Shown: piece by piece, positions 24,925 to 32,777 of the stretch | How the letters are laid out: every line of letters begins with the position of its first letter | Position numbering within the stretch: the first letter of the stretch is position 1 | From: an uncultured Prevotella sp. | Lineage (GTDB): Bacteria; Bacteroidota; Bacteroidia; Bacteroidales; Bacteroidaceae | NCBI GenBank assembly: GCA_900553595.1 | Contig: USEC01000006.1 | Coordinates: forward strand, 3,024 to 67,023 | DNA: 64,000 bases | Direction: 5' to 3' | Program-made: the position numbers and the translations under genes | The notes under the pieces: generated by a model | What the model was told of the DNA's origin: nothing | Seen by the model: the letters and a program-made list of their open reading frames with translations, nothing else | The model's database searches: none

Positions 24925-26499
24925 ATGACCAGCGAAGTTGTAATAGATGTTCAGGAAAAAGAGATTTCGATAGCCCTGCTTGAGGACAAGCGTCTGGTGG
25001 AATACCAGAACGAACAGAAATCAGCATCTTTCTCCGTAGGTAATATTTATATTGCAAAAGTAAAGAAACTGATGCCTGGGCTCAACGCCTGTTTCGTGGA
25101 TGTCGGTTTCGAACGTGACGCTTTTCTCCATTATCTTGATTTAGGCAACCAATTCAACTCTTACGAGAAGTACCTCAGACAGGTACAGAGCGACAAGAAA
25201 AAACTCTACCCCTTCTCAAAGGCTACACGCCAGCCCGACCTCAGAAAAGACGGAAGTGTGCAGAACACACTCACCACAGGACAGGAGGTGCTGGTGCAGA
25301 TAGTAAAAGAACCCATATCGACAAAAGGACCGAGACTGACAGGCGAACTCAGCTTTGCAGGACGATACCTGGTGCTCATGCCTTTTGGCGACAAAGTGTC
25401 CGTGTCATCGAAAATCAAAAGCGGAGAGGAAAGAGCACGACTCAAGCAACTCATAAACAGCATAAAGCCAAAGAACTGCGGCGTGATAGTGCGCACAGTG
25501 GCCGAAGGCAAGCGCGTGGCGGAGCTTGACACCGAACTCAAGATTCTCATGAAAAGATGGGAGGACGCACTCATAAAAGTGCAGAAGACACAGAAACGCC
25601 CACAACTGATATTCGAAGAGACCGGAAGAGCCGTTGCATTGTTGAGGGATTTGTTCAACCCCACTTACGAGAACATATATGTGAACGATGAGAATGTCTA
25701 TAATGAAGTGAAACAATACGTTTCGCTCATCGCCCCGGACAAGGAAAGCATCGTGAAACTATACAAAGGAAATGTTCCAATCTTCGACAACTTCAACGTA
25801 ACAAAACAAATAAAGTCGAGCTTCGGCAAAACCGTGAACTACAAACACGGAGCCTATCTCATCATCGAACACACCGAGGCCCTGCATGTGGTGGACGTGA
25901 ACAGCGGCAACCGCTCACACTCCGACAACGGACAGGAAGCCAACGCACTGGACGTGAACCTCGGCGCAGCCGACGAACTGGCACGACAGCTGAGACTACG
26001 AGACATGGGAGGCATCATCGTCGTCGATTTCATCGACATGAACCTCGCAGAAGACCGACAGCTGCTCTATGAACGCATGTGTAAGAACATGCAGAAGGAC
26101 AGGGCAAGACACAACATCCTACCACTCAGCAAATTCGGCCTGATGCAAATCACACGCCAACGAGTGCGCCCCGCAATGGATGTCAATGTGGAAGAGACAT
26201 GCCCCACATGCTTTGGAAAAGGGAAAATCAAATCGAGCATTATCTTCACCGACCAACTCGAGAGCAAGATTGACCGCTTAGTGAACAGAATTGGAGTAAA
26301 GACATTCTATCTTCATGTACACCCCTACGTTGCTGCATACATCAACAAGGGACTGGTGTCGTTGAAAAGGAAATGGCAGATGAAATACGGACTCGGAGTC
26401 CACATCGTTCCATCACAGAAACTTGCCTTCCTGCAATACGAATTCTACGACAGCAAGAAGCAATTCATAGACATGAAGGAGGAAATTGAGACAAAATAA
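24925..26499 (+). CDS. rng: Ribonuclease G/E family endoribonuclease
   Basis: 524 residues. N-terminal S1-like RNA-binding region (about 35-130, beginning GNIYIAKVKKLMPGLNACFVDVG), then the catalytic DNase I-like part with metal-binding Asp324 (VDVNSGN) and Asp368 (IVVDFIDM), and the zinc-link motif CPTC at 426-429 (CPTCFGKGKI). It cleaves single-stranded RNA in rRNA maturation and mRNA decay. Length fits RNase G or the catalytic half of RNase E; there is no long degradosome-scaffold tail. No clear promoter is visible, but a terminator precedes it and another follows (26524-26565). Confidence 0.93.
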   Translation: MTSEVVIDVQEKEISIALLEDKRLVEYQNEQKSASFSVGNIYIAKVKKLMPGLNACFVDVGFERDAFLHYLDLGNQFNSYEKYLRQVQSDKKKLYPFSKATRQPDLRKDGSVQNTLTTGQEVLVQIVKEPISTKGPRLTGELSFAGRYLVLMPFGDKVSVSSKIKSGEERARLKQLINSIKPKNCGVIVRTVAEGKRVAELDTELKILMKRWEDALIKVQKTQKRPQLIFEETGRAVALLRDLFNPTYENIYVNDENVYNEVKQYVSLIAPDKESIVKLYKGNVPIFDNFNVTKQIKSSFGKTVNYKHGAYLIIEHTEALHVVDVNSGNRSHSDNGQEANALDVNLGAADELARQLRLRDMGGIIVVDFIDMNLAEDRQLLYERMCKNMQKDRARHNILPLSKFGLMQITRQRVRPAMDVNVEETCPTCFGKGKIKSSIIFTDQLESKIDRLVNRIGVKTFYLHVHPYVAAYINKGLVSLKRKWQMKYGLGVHIVPSQKLAFLQYEFYDSKKQFIDMKEEIETK

Positions 26500-26523
26500 C
26501 GAGCCATACGGCACGTTAAGCAA

Positions 26524-26565
26524 AAAAAAAGAGTATCGGCATTTTGTACCGATACTCTTTTTTTT
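26524..26565. terminator. Bidirectional intrinsic terminator
   Basis: GAGTATCGG at 26531-26539 pairs with CCGATACTC at 26549-26557, extended by A-run and T-run (eight T) on either side; serves rng and possibly the convergent lrgAB transcript. Confidence 0.85.
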
Positions 26566-26786
26566 GTACCAATTAACCCAAATCGGTCATTAGATTTTCA
26601 CTCAGATTCGTCTTTGTTTCGAGCAGATTGCTATGTTCGTGTTGAAGCCATAGCGGGCTATGGCGAAACGCAGACGGCGGCAAGATGACGAAACAAAGGC
26701 GGAGAAGAGTGGAAAAGAAAGACAAATTCTCTTATAACACGCTTGTTTCGGTCTAATGAACGATTTGGGATTAATTGCCATCCGGC
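26566..26786. other. Noncoding stretch with an 8-bp hairpin
   Basis: No gene seen. GCCATAGC / GCTATGGC form a tight palindrome near 26645-26662. Purine-rich sequence follows. Nature unknown. Confidence 0.4.
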
Positions 26787-27482
26787 CTACCCCACTCCAA
26801 GCAACGGGATGATGACGGGAGTGAGAAGCGAAGTGAAAATGCCGTTCATCGTGAGCCCGAGACTTGCATACGCGCCGTGCAGCTGGCTGCGGTCCATGGA
26901 AGTGACAGTACCGAGGGCGTGGGCGGCAGTACCCATGGAAAGCCCCTGTGCCACCGGACTCTTGACACGGGCAAAGCCCATAGTGCGATAACCGCATACG
27001 GCACACATCAGACCGACACTCACCACGACGGCAGCCGTAAGCGAAGGGATTCCGCCTATAGCCTTGGTCACCTCCATGGCAATGGGCGTGGTGACCGACT
27101 TGGAGGCCAGCGAAAGGACTACCTCATGCGAGGCTTCCATCTTATGGGCGATATACACCACCGACACAATGCCGACAATGCAGCCCGCCAACTCGGAGAC
27201 GAGTATCGGCATGAGCTGCTTCTTTATGGTGGAAAGCTGCATATAAAGCGGTACGCCAAGAGCCACGACAGCCGGACGAAGCCAGAACTCTATCATACGG
27301 CCGCTTTCGTTGTACGCTTCATAACTCACGCCGGTAAGCTTCAGAAAGACGATTATGACGCAAATGGAGACAAGTATCGGATTCATCACCACCCACCCCG
27401 TCAAGCGGCGAAGCAACTTGCCAAGAAAATACGAACCGAACGTAAGCGCAATGAGAAAAAATTCATTTGAAAAATACTCCAT
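26787..27482 (-). CDS. lrgB: LrgB family membrane protein
   Basis: 231 residues from ATG 27482; a GTG two codons earlier is possible, but the ATG has an AAAGGA ribosome-binding-like sequence about 9 nt upstream. Some six hydrophobic helices; family blocks LRPAVVALGVPLYMQL, SKSVTTPIAMEV, LTAAVVVSVGLMCAV and SMGTAAHALGT are clear. LrgB works with LrgA; in other bacteria the pair is linked to murein hydrolase control, programmed lysis, or pyruvate/glycolate uptake. The role here is open. Confidence 0.9.
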   Translation of the reverse strand: MEYFSNEFFLIALTFGSYFLGKLLRRLTGWVVMNPILVSICVIIVFLKLTGVSYEAYNESGRMIEFWLRPAVVALGVPLYMQLSTIKKQLMPILVSELAGCIVGIVSVVYIAHKMEASHEVVLSLASKSVTTPIAMEVTKAIGGIPSLTAAVVVSVGLMCAVCGYRTMGFARVKSPVAQGLSMGTAAHALGTVTSMDRSQLHGAYASLGLTMNGIFTSLLTPVIIPLLGVG

Positions 27483-27487
27483 AACCA

Positions 27488-27856
27488 CTAATCCTTTTGA
27501 TTCTCATTAAAAACCGATTTCACCCTGTCGTAGCCCTGATGCACCCATCCCGTGACGGCAAGCACCAGCACTGTGGAAACGACCGAAGCCAGAACGATAG
27601 GCCAGAACTGCGCCTTTATAATGTCGAAATAAAGCATAATGGCAACGCCTGGTGGCACAAAGAAAAAGCCCATATTGGCTACGAGGAACTCGGATATGCT
27701 GCGCACCCACTCCAAGCGAACTATCTTCAACTTGAGAAACAGTGTGAGCAGCAACATTCCCAAAATACTTGACGGAAGCGGAATGTGGGTGACATAGATG
27801 ACAAACTCACCCAACGCAAGGCAGCCAAACAATATGGCCAACTGTCGAATCATCAT
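27488..27856 (-). CDS. lrgA: CidA/LrgA family holin-like protein
   Basis: 122 residues with four predicted helices. The family signature LPSSILGMLLLTLFL is near 27-41 and FFFVPPGVAIMLYFD near 70-84. Its stop codon is 6 bp before the lrgB ATG, so the two are translated from one mRNA. The nearest good -7 box is at 28071-28078, implying a leader of about 210 nt. Confidence 0.9.
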   Translation of the reverse strand: MMIRQLAILFGCLALGEFVIYVTHIPLPSSILGMLLLTLFLKLKIVRLEWVRSISEFLVANMGFFFVPPGVAIMLYFDIIKAQFWPIVLASVVSTVLVLAVTGWVHQGYDRVKSVFNENQKD

Positions 27857-28078
27857 AAAACCTGAAAATAATCTTTATATACCTTTACTGAAACTTCGCT
27901 GAATCTACGCCCGATACCGGCAAACGGGACACGGCAGGCAATGGGATATGCCCTGTAACGGAACTGCTCACAAGAAGCATGAACCGTGGAAACGAACCTC
28001 ACTGCCACCCGCCGGACGGCCAACCGGAAGCATGTCGCAGAAAAGCGAAAACATAATTCCTTAACAAATGCAAAGTTA
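27857..28078 (-). promoter_or_regulatory. lrgAB promoter box and long leader
   Basis: -7 box TAACTTTG (minus strand) at 28071-28078 and about 207 nt of apparently untranslated leader before lrgA. The leader is GC-richer than other intergenic DNA here and has several short complementary segments (CCGGTATCGG-type, near 27912-27925). A 76-codon reading frame overlaps it but has no family resemblance. Confidence 0.45.
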
Positions 28079-28112
28079 AGCATTTTAAACGGAATATCCG
28101 GCAGAACGGAAA

Positions 28113-28147
28113 CAAAAAAAGGATGCCATTCAAAATGACATCCTTCA
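28113..28147 (-). terminator. Terminator of the infC-rpmI-rplT operon
   Basis: On the minus strand AAGGATGTCATT pairs with AATGGCATCCTT (one G-U pair), followed by seven T residues (28114-28120 on the plus strand as A). About 20 bp after the rplT stop. Confidence 0.85.
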
Positions 28148-28166
28148 TATTGCGATAAAAATAAAT

Positions 28167-28511
28167 TTACTTTACCTTATCAACGATAGCCTTGAAAGCC
28201 TCAGGGTTGTTAACAGCGAGGTCAGCAAGCACCTTACGGTTGATTTCAATTCCAGCCTTGTGCAAAGCACCCATCAATGTTGAATAGCTCATATTCTCGA
28301 GACGGGCAGCAGCGTTGATACGCTGAATCCACAAAGAACGGAAATTGCGTTTCTTGTTGCGGCGATCACGATATGCGTATGTGAGACCCTTCTCCCAAGT
28401 GTTCTTCGCAACCGTCCAAACATTTTTTCTTGCACCATAATATCCCTTAGTAAGTTTCAGGATTCTGGTTCTCTTTGCTTTAGAAGCAACATGATTAACT
28501 GATCTTGGCAT
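28167..28511 (-). CDS. rplT: 50S ribosomal protein L20
   Basis: 114 residues. Typical bL20: MPRSVNHVASKAKRTRILKL start, KGYYGARKNVWTVAKNTWEKG, RDRRNKKRNFRSLWIQRINAAAR and a C-terminal YSTLMGALHKAGIEINRKVLADLA. Binds 23S rRNA early in 50S assembly. Last gene of infC-rpmI-rplT, 37 bp after rpmI. Confidence 0.98.
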   Translation of the reverse strand: MPRSVNHVASKAKRTRILKLTKGYYGARKNVWTVAKNTWEKGLTYAYRDRRNKKRNFRSLWIQRINAAARLENMSYSTLMGALHKAGIEINRKVLADLAVNNPEAFKAIVDKVK

Positions 28512-28548
28512 AGTTTTTTCTTTTCTTTAAATGTTTGACTAATAAAAA

Positions 28549-28746
28549 TTAACGAAGACAGAGCAAGTCGCGAACCTGCTTGAGGTTGGTGGAATCAACG
28601 ATTGTCTGATGAACCAGATTTCTCTTCTGCTTCTTTGTTTTCTTAGTCAGAATGTGACTGTGGTAAGCGTGATGACGTTTGATCTTACCGGTTCCGGTAA
28701 AGCGGAATCTCTTCTTTGCACCGGAGTTTGTCTTTACTTTTGGCAT
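28549..28746 (-). CDS. rpmI: 50S ribosomal protein L35
   Basis: 65 residues, very basic: MPKVKTNSGAKKRFRFTGTG start and KRHHAYHSHILTKKTKKQKRNL are diagnostic for bL35. Middle gene of the infC operon. Confidence 0.98.
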   Translation of the reverse strand: MPKVKTNSGAKKRFRFTGTGKIKRHHAYHSHILTKKTKKQKRNLVHQTIVDSTNLKQVRDLLCLR

Positions 28747-28816
28747 TTTTTTTATTTTTTAAAAGTTATCTAATGTGTGGCAACGTATATACCTGACGTT
28801 ACGCACTTTTCTTTTC

Positions 28817-29503
28817 TCAGTTGTTTTCCTTCAGTTTCTGAAGTGCTTCTTCGCTAATCTTGGCATTTGCCAGCAGTCCTCCGTTCTCAGGAACACTGTT
28901 TTCAAGCTCTCCTGCCTGCGACAGCTTGGCTTCTGCCTCACGTTTCTCGCGGTCCATCTTCTGCTGGCTCTTCTTCACTACACCGGCTTTCTTGGGTGCG
29001 AGATAGAGGAACATCTTCTTTCCGTCAAGCTTCGGCAGCTGCTCTACCTTGGCGAACTCTTCCAAATCGTTTGCGAAACGAAGCAGAAGGACCTCGCCTT
29101 GCTCCTTGAACAGAATGGAACGACCACGGAAGAAAACGTATGCTCTCACCTTGTTTCCCTCTGTGAGGAATTCCTTTGCATGCTTCAACTTGAAGTTGTA
29201 GTCGTGCTCATCAGTCTGAGGTCCGAAACGTATTTCCTTGATTTCCACCTTAGCCTGCTTGGCTTTCATTTCCTTGGCATGCTTCTTCTGCTGATAAAGG
29301 AATTTGCTATAGTCAATAAGACGACAAACAGGAGGCTGCGCATTCGGCGAGATTTCAACAAGATCAACGCCTTGTGTTCTCGCCATATCCAATGCTTGGC
29401 GTGTGGGCATTACGGTGGAACCGTCTTCGCCAACTACTCTTACTTCCCTTACGCGAATCTGTTCATTCACGCGGTATTGATTCTTTATTTTGTCGTTCTT
29501 CAT
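28817..29503 (-). CDS. infC: Translation initiation factor IF-3
   Basis: 228 residues, longer than E. coli IF-3 (180) through a low-complexity Lys/Glu/Gln-rich C-terminal tail usual in Bacteroidetes. N-domain NEQIRVREVRVVGEDGS...LVEISPNAQPPVCRLIDYSKF; C-domain KEIRFGPQTDEHDYNFKLKHAKEFL and GEVLLLRFANDL. It keeps 30S and 50S subunits apart and checks the start codon. Starts with ATG here, not the rare AUU of enterobacteria. thrS, the usual upstream neighbour, is not adjacent; the operon has its own promoter at 29528-29558. Confidence 0.97.
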   Translation of the reverse strand: MKNDKIKNQYRVNEQIRVREVRVVGEDGSTVMPTRQALDMARTQGVDLVEISPNAQPPVCRLIDYSKFLYQQKKHAKEMKAKQAKVEIKEIRFGPQTDEHDYNFKLKHAKEFLTEGNKVRAYVFFRGRSILFKEQGEVLLLRFANDLEEFAKVEQLPKLDGKKMFLYLAPKKAGVVKKSQQKMDREKREAEAKLSQAGELENSVPENGGLLANAKISEEALQKLKENN

Positions 29504-29527
29504 TCAACTATTTTTGATAAGCGGATG

Positions 29528-29558
29528 CAAAGTTACCATATTTCAGTCAATTAGCAAA
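29528..29558 (-). promoter_or_regulatory. Promoter of infC-rpmI-rplT
   Basis: Minus strand -33 TTTG at 29555-29558, 19-nt spacer, -7 TAACTTTG at 29528-29535. The predicted start lies within about 20 nt of the infC ATG (short leader). Confidence 0.75.
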
Positions 29559-29617
29559 ATTTTTCAATGTGTTTTTGCCGTCATTGCATCTTTTTATTCC
29601 ACAAATACTGGCTATGT

Positions 29618-29824
29618 TTACCATCCTTCATCCTCTTCATCGGCTATGCCCCACGGAGAATTGTAAGTTTCTATCATGGCTTTGCTGGCATCGCCATGTC
29701 CTTCCGGCTTGAGTTTCACGCCGTCGCTGGCAGAAAGCAACGGTGTACTGCCGATTTCAACCACGGAGATTACGGGGTGTACATATTGCTGTTTGCGTTT
29801 CTTCATTGTCTGAATTTCATTCAT
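29618..29824 (-). CDS. 68-residue protein of unknown function, translationally coupled
   Basis: 68 residues. Its ATG (29824-29822) overlaps the TGA of the upstream secreted-protein gene (ATGA), so the reading frame is almost certainly translated. Sequence: basic start MNEIQTMKKRKQQYVHPVIS, a VVEIGSTPLLSASDG segment, then an acidic Trp-ended tail. The YVxPxIxVVEI...LL..S pattern is like many short Prevotella proteins of unknown role; no signal peptide or membrane helix. Could be a chaperone-like partner or a peptide precursor, but neither is supported by any partner enzyme here. Confidence 0.65.
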   Translation of the reverse strand: MNEIQTMKKRKQQYVHPVISVVEIGSTPLLSASDGVKLKPEGHGDASKAMIETYNSPWGIADEEDEGW

Positions 29825-32082
29825 TTCACCACTACTTTCTTTCGGTTTTTAATGTAGATTCCCTTGCCAAGTTTGCTTTCGTCATTTCCGACATACGCAC
29901 CGTTCAGATTGAAAATGCCGGAATCCGATGTGTTGTCATCCGTTACGACATCCGAAATGGCGGTTTCATCGCTGTCAATAACTATCTTGGCTATGTTGGA
30001 TTGCATTTCTCCAGGGAAGGAGAAATAGGCACGCATGCCTCTCATTGTTGTCCCCGAATCGGGATATATAAGACTTCCGTCACTCGACAGGAACAACGAT
30101 TTACGCGACATTCCGTCGCCAAAAGTAAGCGGACTGAACACGCCAACAAACTTGTAATCAGCACTTCCTACACTCTGCGGAGCATCCGTTTTTATTCTGA
30201 CATTCTCAAAAACAGGATTCACAATGTCGGTCTTTGGTTTCACAAGATATGGCAGTCCGGCGACGATTGCATTCACTTTCTTGAAATACATAGTATTGCC
30301 TTCCACACCTTTCTGGTCGTCATATTCCTTAATTTCAACACCTTCAAAGGAAACACTCATGTCATCCAGGTCGAAAGGCACACAGAATGTGTTCCATTTA
30401 TCGGCAACAAGCGTTCGCTTCAAAGACACAGTCGCCACCTTACCAAGATTTCCTGCAATCACGGTTTGGTTGTCTGCATTCTCGTCAAAAGTCAATTCCG
30501 GAACAAGATTAGGAGTTATTTCGATGGAAGAAACCCTTGCTTGATTAACACCAGCAATTATCTTGAAGACGAAATCGCCCGGAACATCAAGTGTCGCAAT
30601 GAATTTGCTTCTATCTCCTTCATTTTTAATCAGCTTCGCATCAACACTGGCCAATGGCGTTCCTTCATCAGGATAGCACATGGTCAATGGGCTCGGGTTG
30701 CTATTTGTGCTGTATGACTGTTCAAAATTCACAACAACCTTATAGCCATTCAAAAAGCCAAAGGGGGATGATAAAGTAACTGTTCCACCATTGGATATAC
30801 ACAGCTTATTGCTCACATTCTTTGAATACTTGATGCTAAACTTGTAAGATTTACCATCAGCAGAGACGAAATTCACAGGCTTTTTACTTGTTGGTTCTGT
30901 TTCGGGAACATTTGCAAACGACTTATTCTCATTAGAAAAGACTATTGATTGTGGCACATATCTGATTGAATAAGAAGCAGATGCCTCCTGATAATCATCG
31001 TTTCCCGAATAAAAAGCCTTGACAACAGCATCGCCCAACGACACAAACGAAACCTCTCCTGAAGCGTTCACCGTCACAACCGACTCATTACTGCTTGAAT
31101 AAACAACCTCCCCTATATCCTGCGGACTTAATATTGCCACAGGACTCACAAACTCATTTTCTCTTCCTTGATACACCGTTATGGCCTTGCCGTCATAATC
31201 TTCGCCGAAAGAGAGCTTCGCCTGCGATTTGTTTATGTACTCAATCGAATAAGAATCCTTTGATGCTTCATAACTCACATTGCCTGCAAATTCCGCCGTA
31301 ATGGTAGCCGTTCCCCACACGCCATTATCATTAAATGTAAGAGTCCCAGTGCCGCTATCCACACTTACAATCTCCGGATTGCTGCTCGAATAAGTCACAT
31401 CCGCCTCAATGTCATTTCCATCCAAGTCTTTTAAAGTTGCCGTCGGAGCCGAAAACTCATGTTCTTTCCCCTTCTTCACGACAAAAGAAGAGAGTTCGCC
31501 AGTGGAAAACGCAATCTTTGTCTGCTTCCTTTCCACTACAACATCAGATTTCTTGAAAATGGAAACCGCATAGTAATACCAACCATAATCAGGATAACAC
31601 GAAAACAAATCACGACTTGCACTCAGATTTAATTTCCTTTTATTACCATTATATTTCTTATTAAACACCACATAAGCACTATCCTCACAACACTTTATAC
31701 TCCAGTCTTGATCTTTTTTAGAATATTTGGTTGCAACAAGTCCATCCTTATCGGCTGCAATAAAACAATTTTCTTTATCACGCATTAGATAGAACTTTTC
31801 GCCATCCCGTCCGAGAAAAAAGTGGCGTACATCATCTGTAGGAACCAGAATTCCGTCGCTGATTTTCACAGGAACTGCTTTCCAACGCCCGACAGATGTC
31901 TTTGCTGAATTAGCCACACCCAAAGCTACTTGAAACTGTGTATTTGCGAAAATGATTTCATCGCCATCTTTCAACGCAGAAGCATCGGTCACTTTCACAA
32001 ACTGTTGTGTCGTTTCTGCCATTGCGGCGACACACGACAACACGAACAGAACAATTATTATAAAATAATGTTTTGCCTTCAT
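29821..32082 (-). CDS. Large secreted protein with bacterial Ig-like repeats and sorting-type tail
   Basis: 753 residues. Signal peptide MKAKHYFIIIVLFVLSCVAAMAE. A first domain (about 25-185) with a beta-trefoil-like feel is followed by at least two Ig-like repeats (about 190-285 and 290-375), each with VTYSSSNPEIVSV / VVYSSSNESVVTV, the BIG2-type signature. Middle and later regions are unassigned. The end, GIFNLNGAYVG...GKGIYIKNRKKVVVK, resembles the Prevotella C-terminal tail seen on the protein at 9214. Surface or secreted role likely; ligand unknown. Translationally coupled to the 68-residue protein. Confidence 0.75.
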   Translation of the reverse strand: MKAKHYFIIIVLFVLSCVAAMAETTQQFVKVTDASALKDGDEIIFANTQFQVALGVANSAKTSVGRWKAVPVKISDGILVPTDDVRHFFLGRDGEKFYLMRDKENCFIAADKDGLVATKYSKKDQDWSIKCCEDSAYVVFNKKYNGNKRKLNLSASRDLFSCYPDYGWYYYAVSIFKKSDVVVERKQTKIAFSTGELSSFVVKKGKEHEFSAPTATLKDLDGNDIEADVTYSSSNPEIVSVDSGTGTLTFNDNGVWGTATITAEFAGNVSYEASKDSYSIEYINKSQAKLSFGEDYDGKAITVYQGRENEFVSPVAILSPQDIGEVVYSSSNESVVTVNASGEVSFVSLGDAVVKAFYSGNDDYQEASASYSIRYVPQSIVFSNENKSFANVPETEPTSKKPVNFVSADGKSYKFSIKYSKNVSNKLCISNGGTVTLSSPFGFLNGYKVVVNFEQSYSTNSNPSPLTMCYPDEGTPLASVDAKLIKNEGDRSKFIATLDVPGDFVFKIIAGVNQARVSSIEITPNLVPELTFDENADNQTVIAGNLGKVATVSLKRTLVADKWNTFCVPFDLDDMSVSFEGVEIKEYDDQKGVEGNTMYFKKVNAIVAGLPYLVKPKTDIVNPVFENVRIKTDAPQSVGSADYKFVGVFSPLTFGDGMSRKSLFLSSDGSLIYPDSGTTMRGMRAYFSFPGEMQSNIAKIVIDSDETAISDVVTDDNTSDSGIFNLNGAYVGNDESKLGKGIYIKNRKKVVVK

Positions 32083-32107
32083 ATATATTAGGTTTTCAGT
32101 TACACGA

Positions 32108-32115
32108 CAAAAGTA
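32108..32115 (-). promoter_or_regulatory. -7 box for the Ig-like secreted protein
   Basis: Minus-strand TACTTTTG about 25 bp upstream of the start at 32082; no -33 at the right distance. Confidence 0.45.
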
Positions 32116-32174
32116 ATCAAAACAAATGAAATAAAAGAATCAGCGGACATAAAGTTTGTTTTCCCGCTTAAACT

Positions 32175-32759
32175 TCAATAGCTCCACGCCATAACGTACT
32201 CGTCATTGCACACATAATGCACATTAAGTACCGTCGATGTTTTCAGGTTTTCGGCTTCAATCTCTCCGCAAGAACGGACAGAGAACGGGCGGACCCGCAT
32301 TTCCTCAAGACCCAAATGCTGTTCGGAGAAATACTTGTACATCGTCTCTTTGGCGCACCAATGCACAAGGCGTGAGAGCAAGTCAGGGGCATTCTCGTCC
32401 GAACGTAGGAACCTGCCAGCGATTTTGTTCACCCGTGGGTTTATATACTCCAAATCGATTGCCACATTACGACTGTGCGACAGAATTATCGCAACATATC
32501 CTTTCGTATGGCTTATACTGATATTCCAACCGTCAATGGACGGTTTTCCCGAAGAATCATGCTGAATTAAAATTCCTTTCTCGCCCGTCATGGCATGAAG
32601 CAAAGAGTAAGTCGATGCCACTTCCTGCCGGCGTCCGGCACAAAATGCGCCAAGTCCGGAAACCACCTCCTGCGGACAATCATCCCAGGAAGCCCCCTCC
32701 TCCATCCGCCACAGTCCAAGAAGGACATCCGACGCTATCTCTTTCGTATAGACAAGCAT
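32175..32759 (-). CDS. 4'-phosphopantetheinyl transferase superfamily protein
   Basis: 194 residues, Sfp-like. Visible: GKPSIDGWNISISHTKGYVAIILS (CoA-contacting His), the metal-binding pair VAIDLEYINPRV (Asp102, Glu104), and the WCAKE motif at 134-138 (Trp-x-x-Lys-Glu). It transfers phosphopantetheine from CoA to carrier-protein serines. Last gene of ssb-gldE-PPTase (18 bp after gldE). The carrier served is unknown; Sfp-type enzymes usually accompany AcpS. Confidence 0.88.
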   Translation of the reverse strand: MLVYTKEIASDVLLGLWRMEEGASWDDCPQEVVSGLGAFCAGRRQEVASTYSLLHAMTGEKGILIQHDSSGKPSIDGWNISISHTKGYVAIILSHSRNVAIDLEYINPRVNKIAGRFLRSDENAPDLLSRLVHWCAKETMYKYFSEQHLGLEEMRVRPFSVRSCGEIEAENLKTSTVLNVHYVCNDEYVMAWSY

Positions 32760-32777
32760 AACAGAAGAACGACGATA

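Noticed and set aside
27853..28083. 76-codon frame in the lrgAB leader
   Set aside because: Extends through the -7 box, has no family resemblance and unusual composition; treated as leader.
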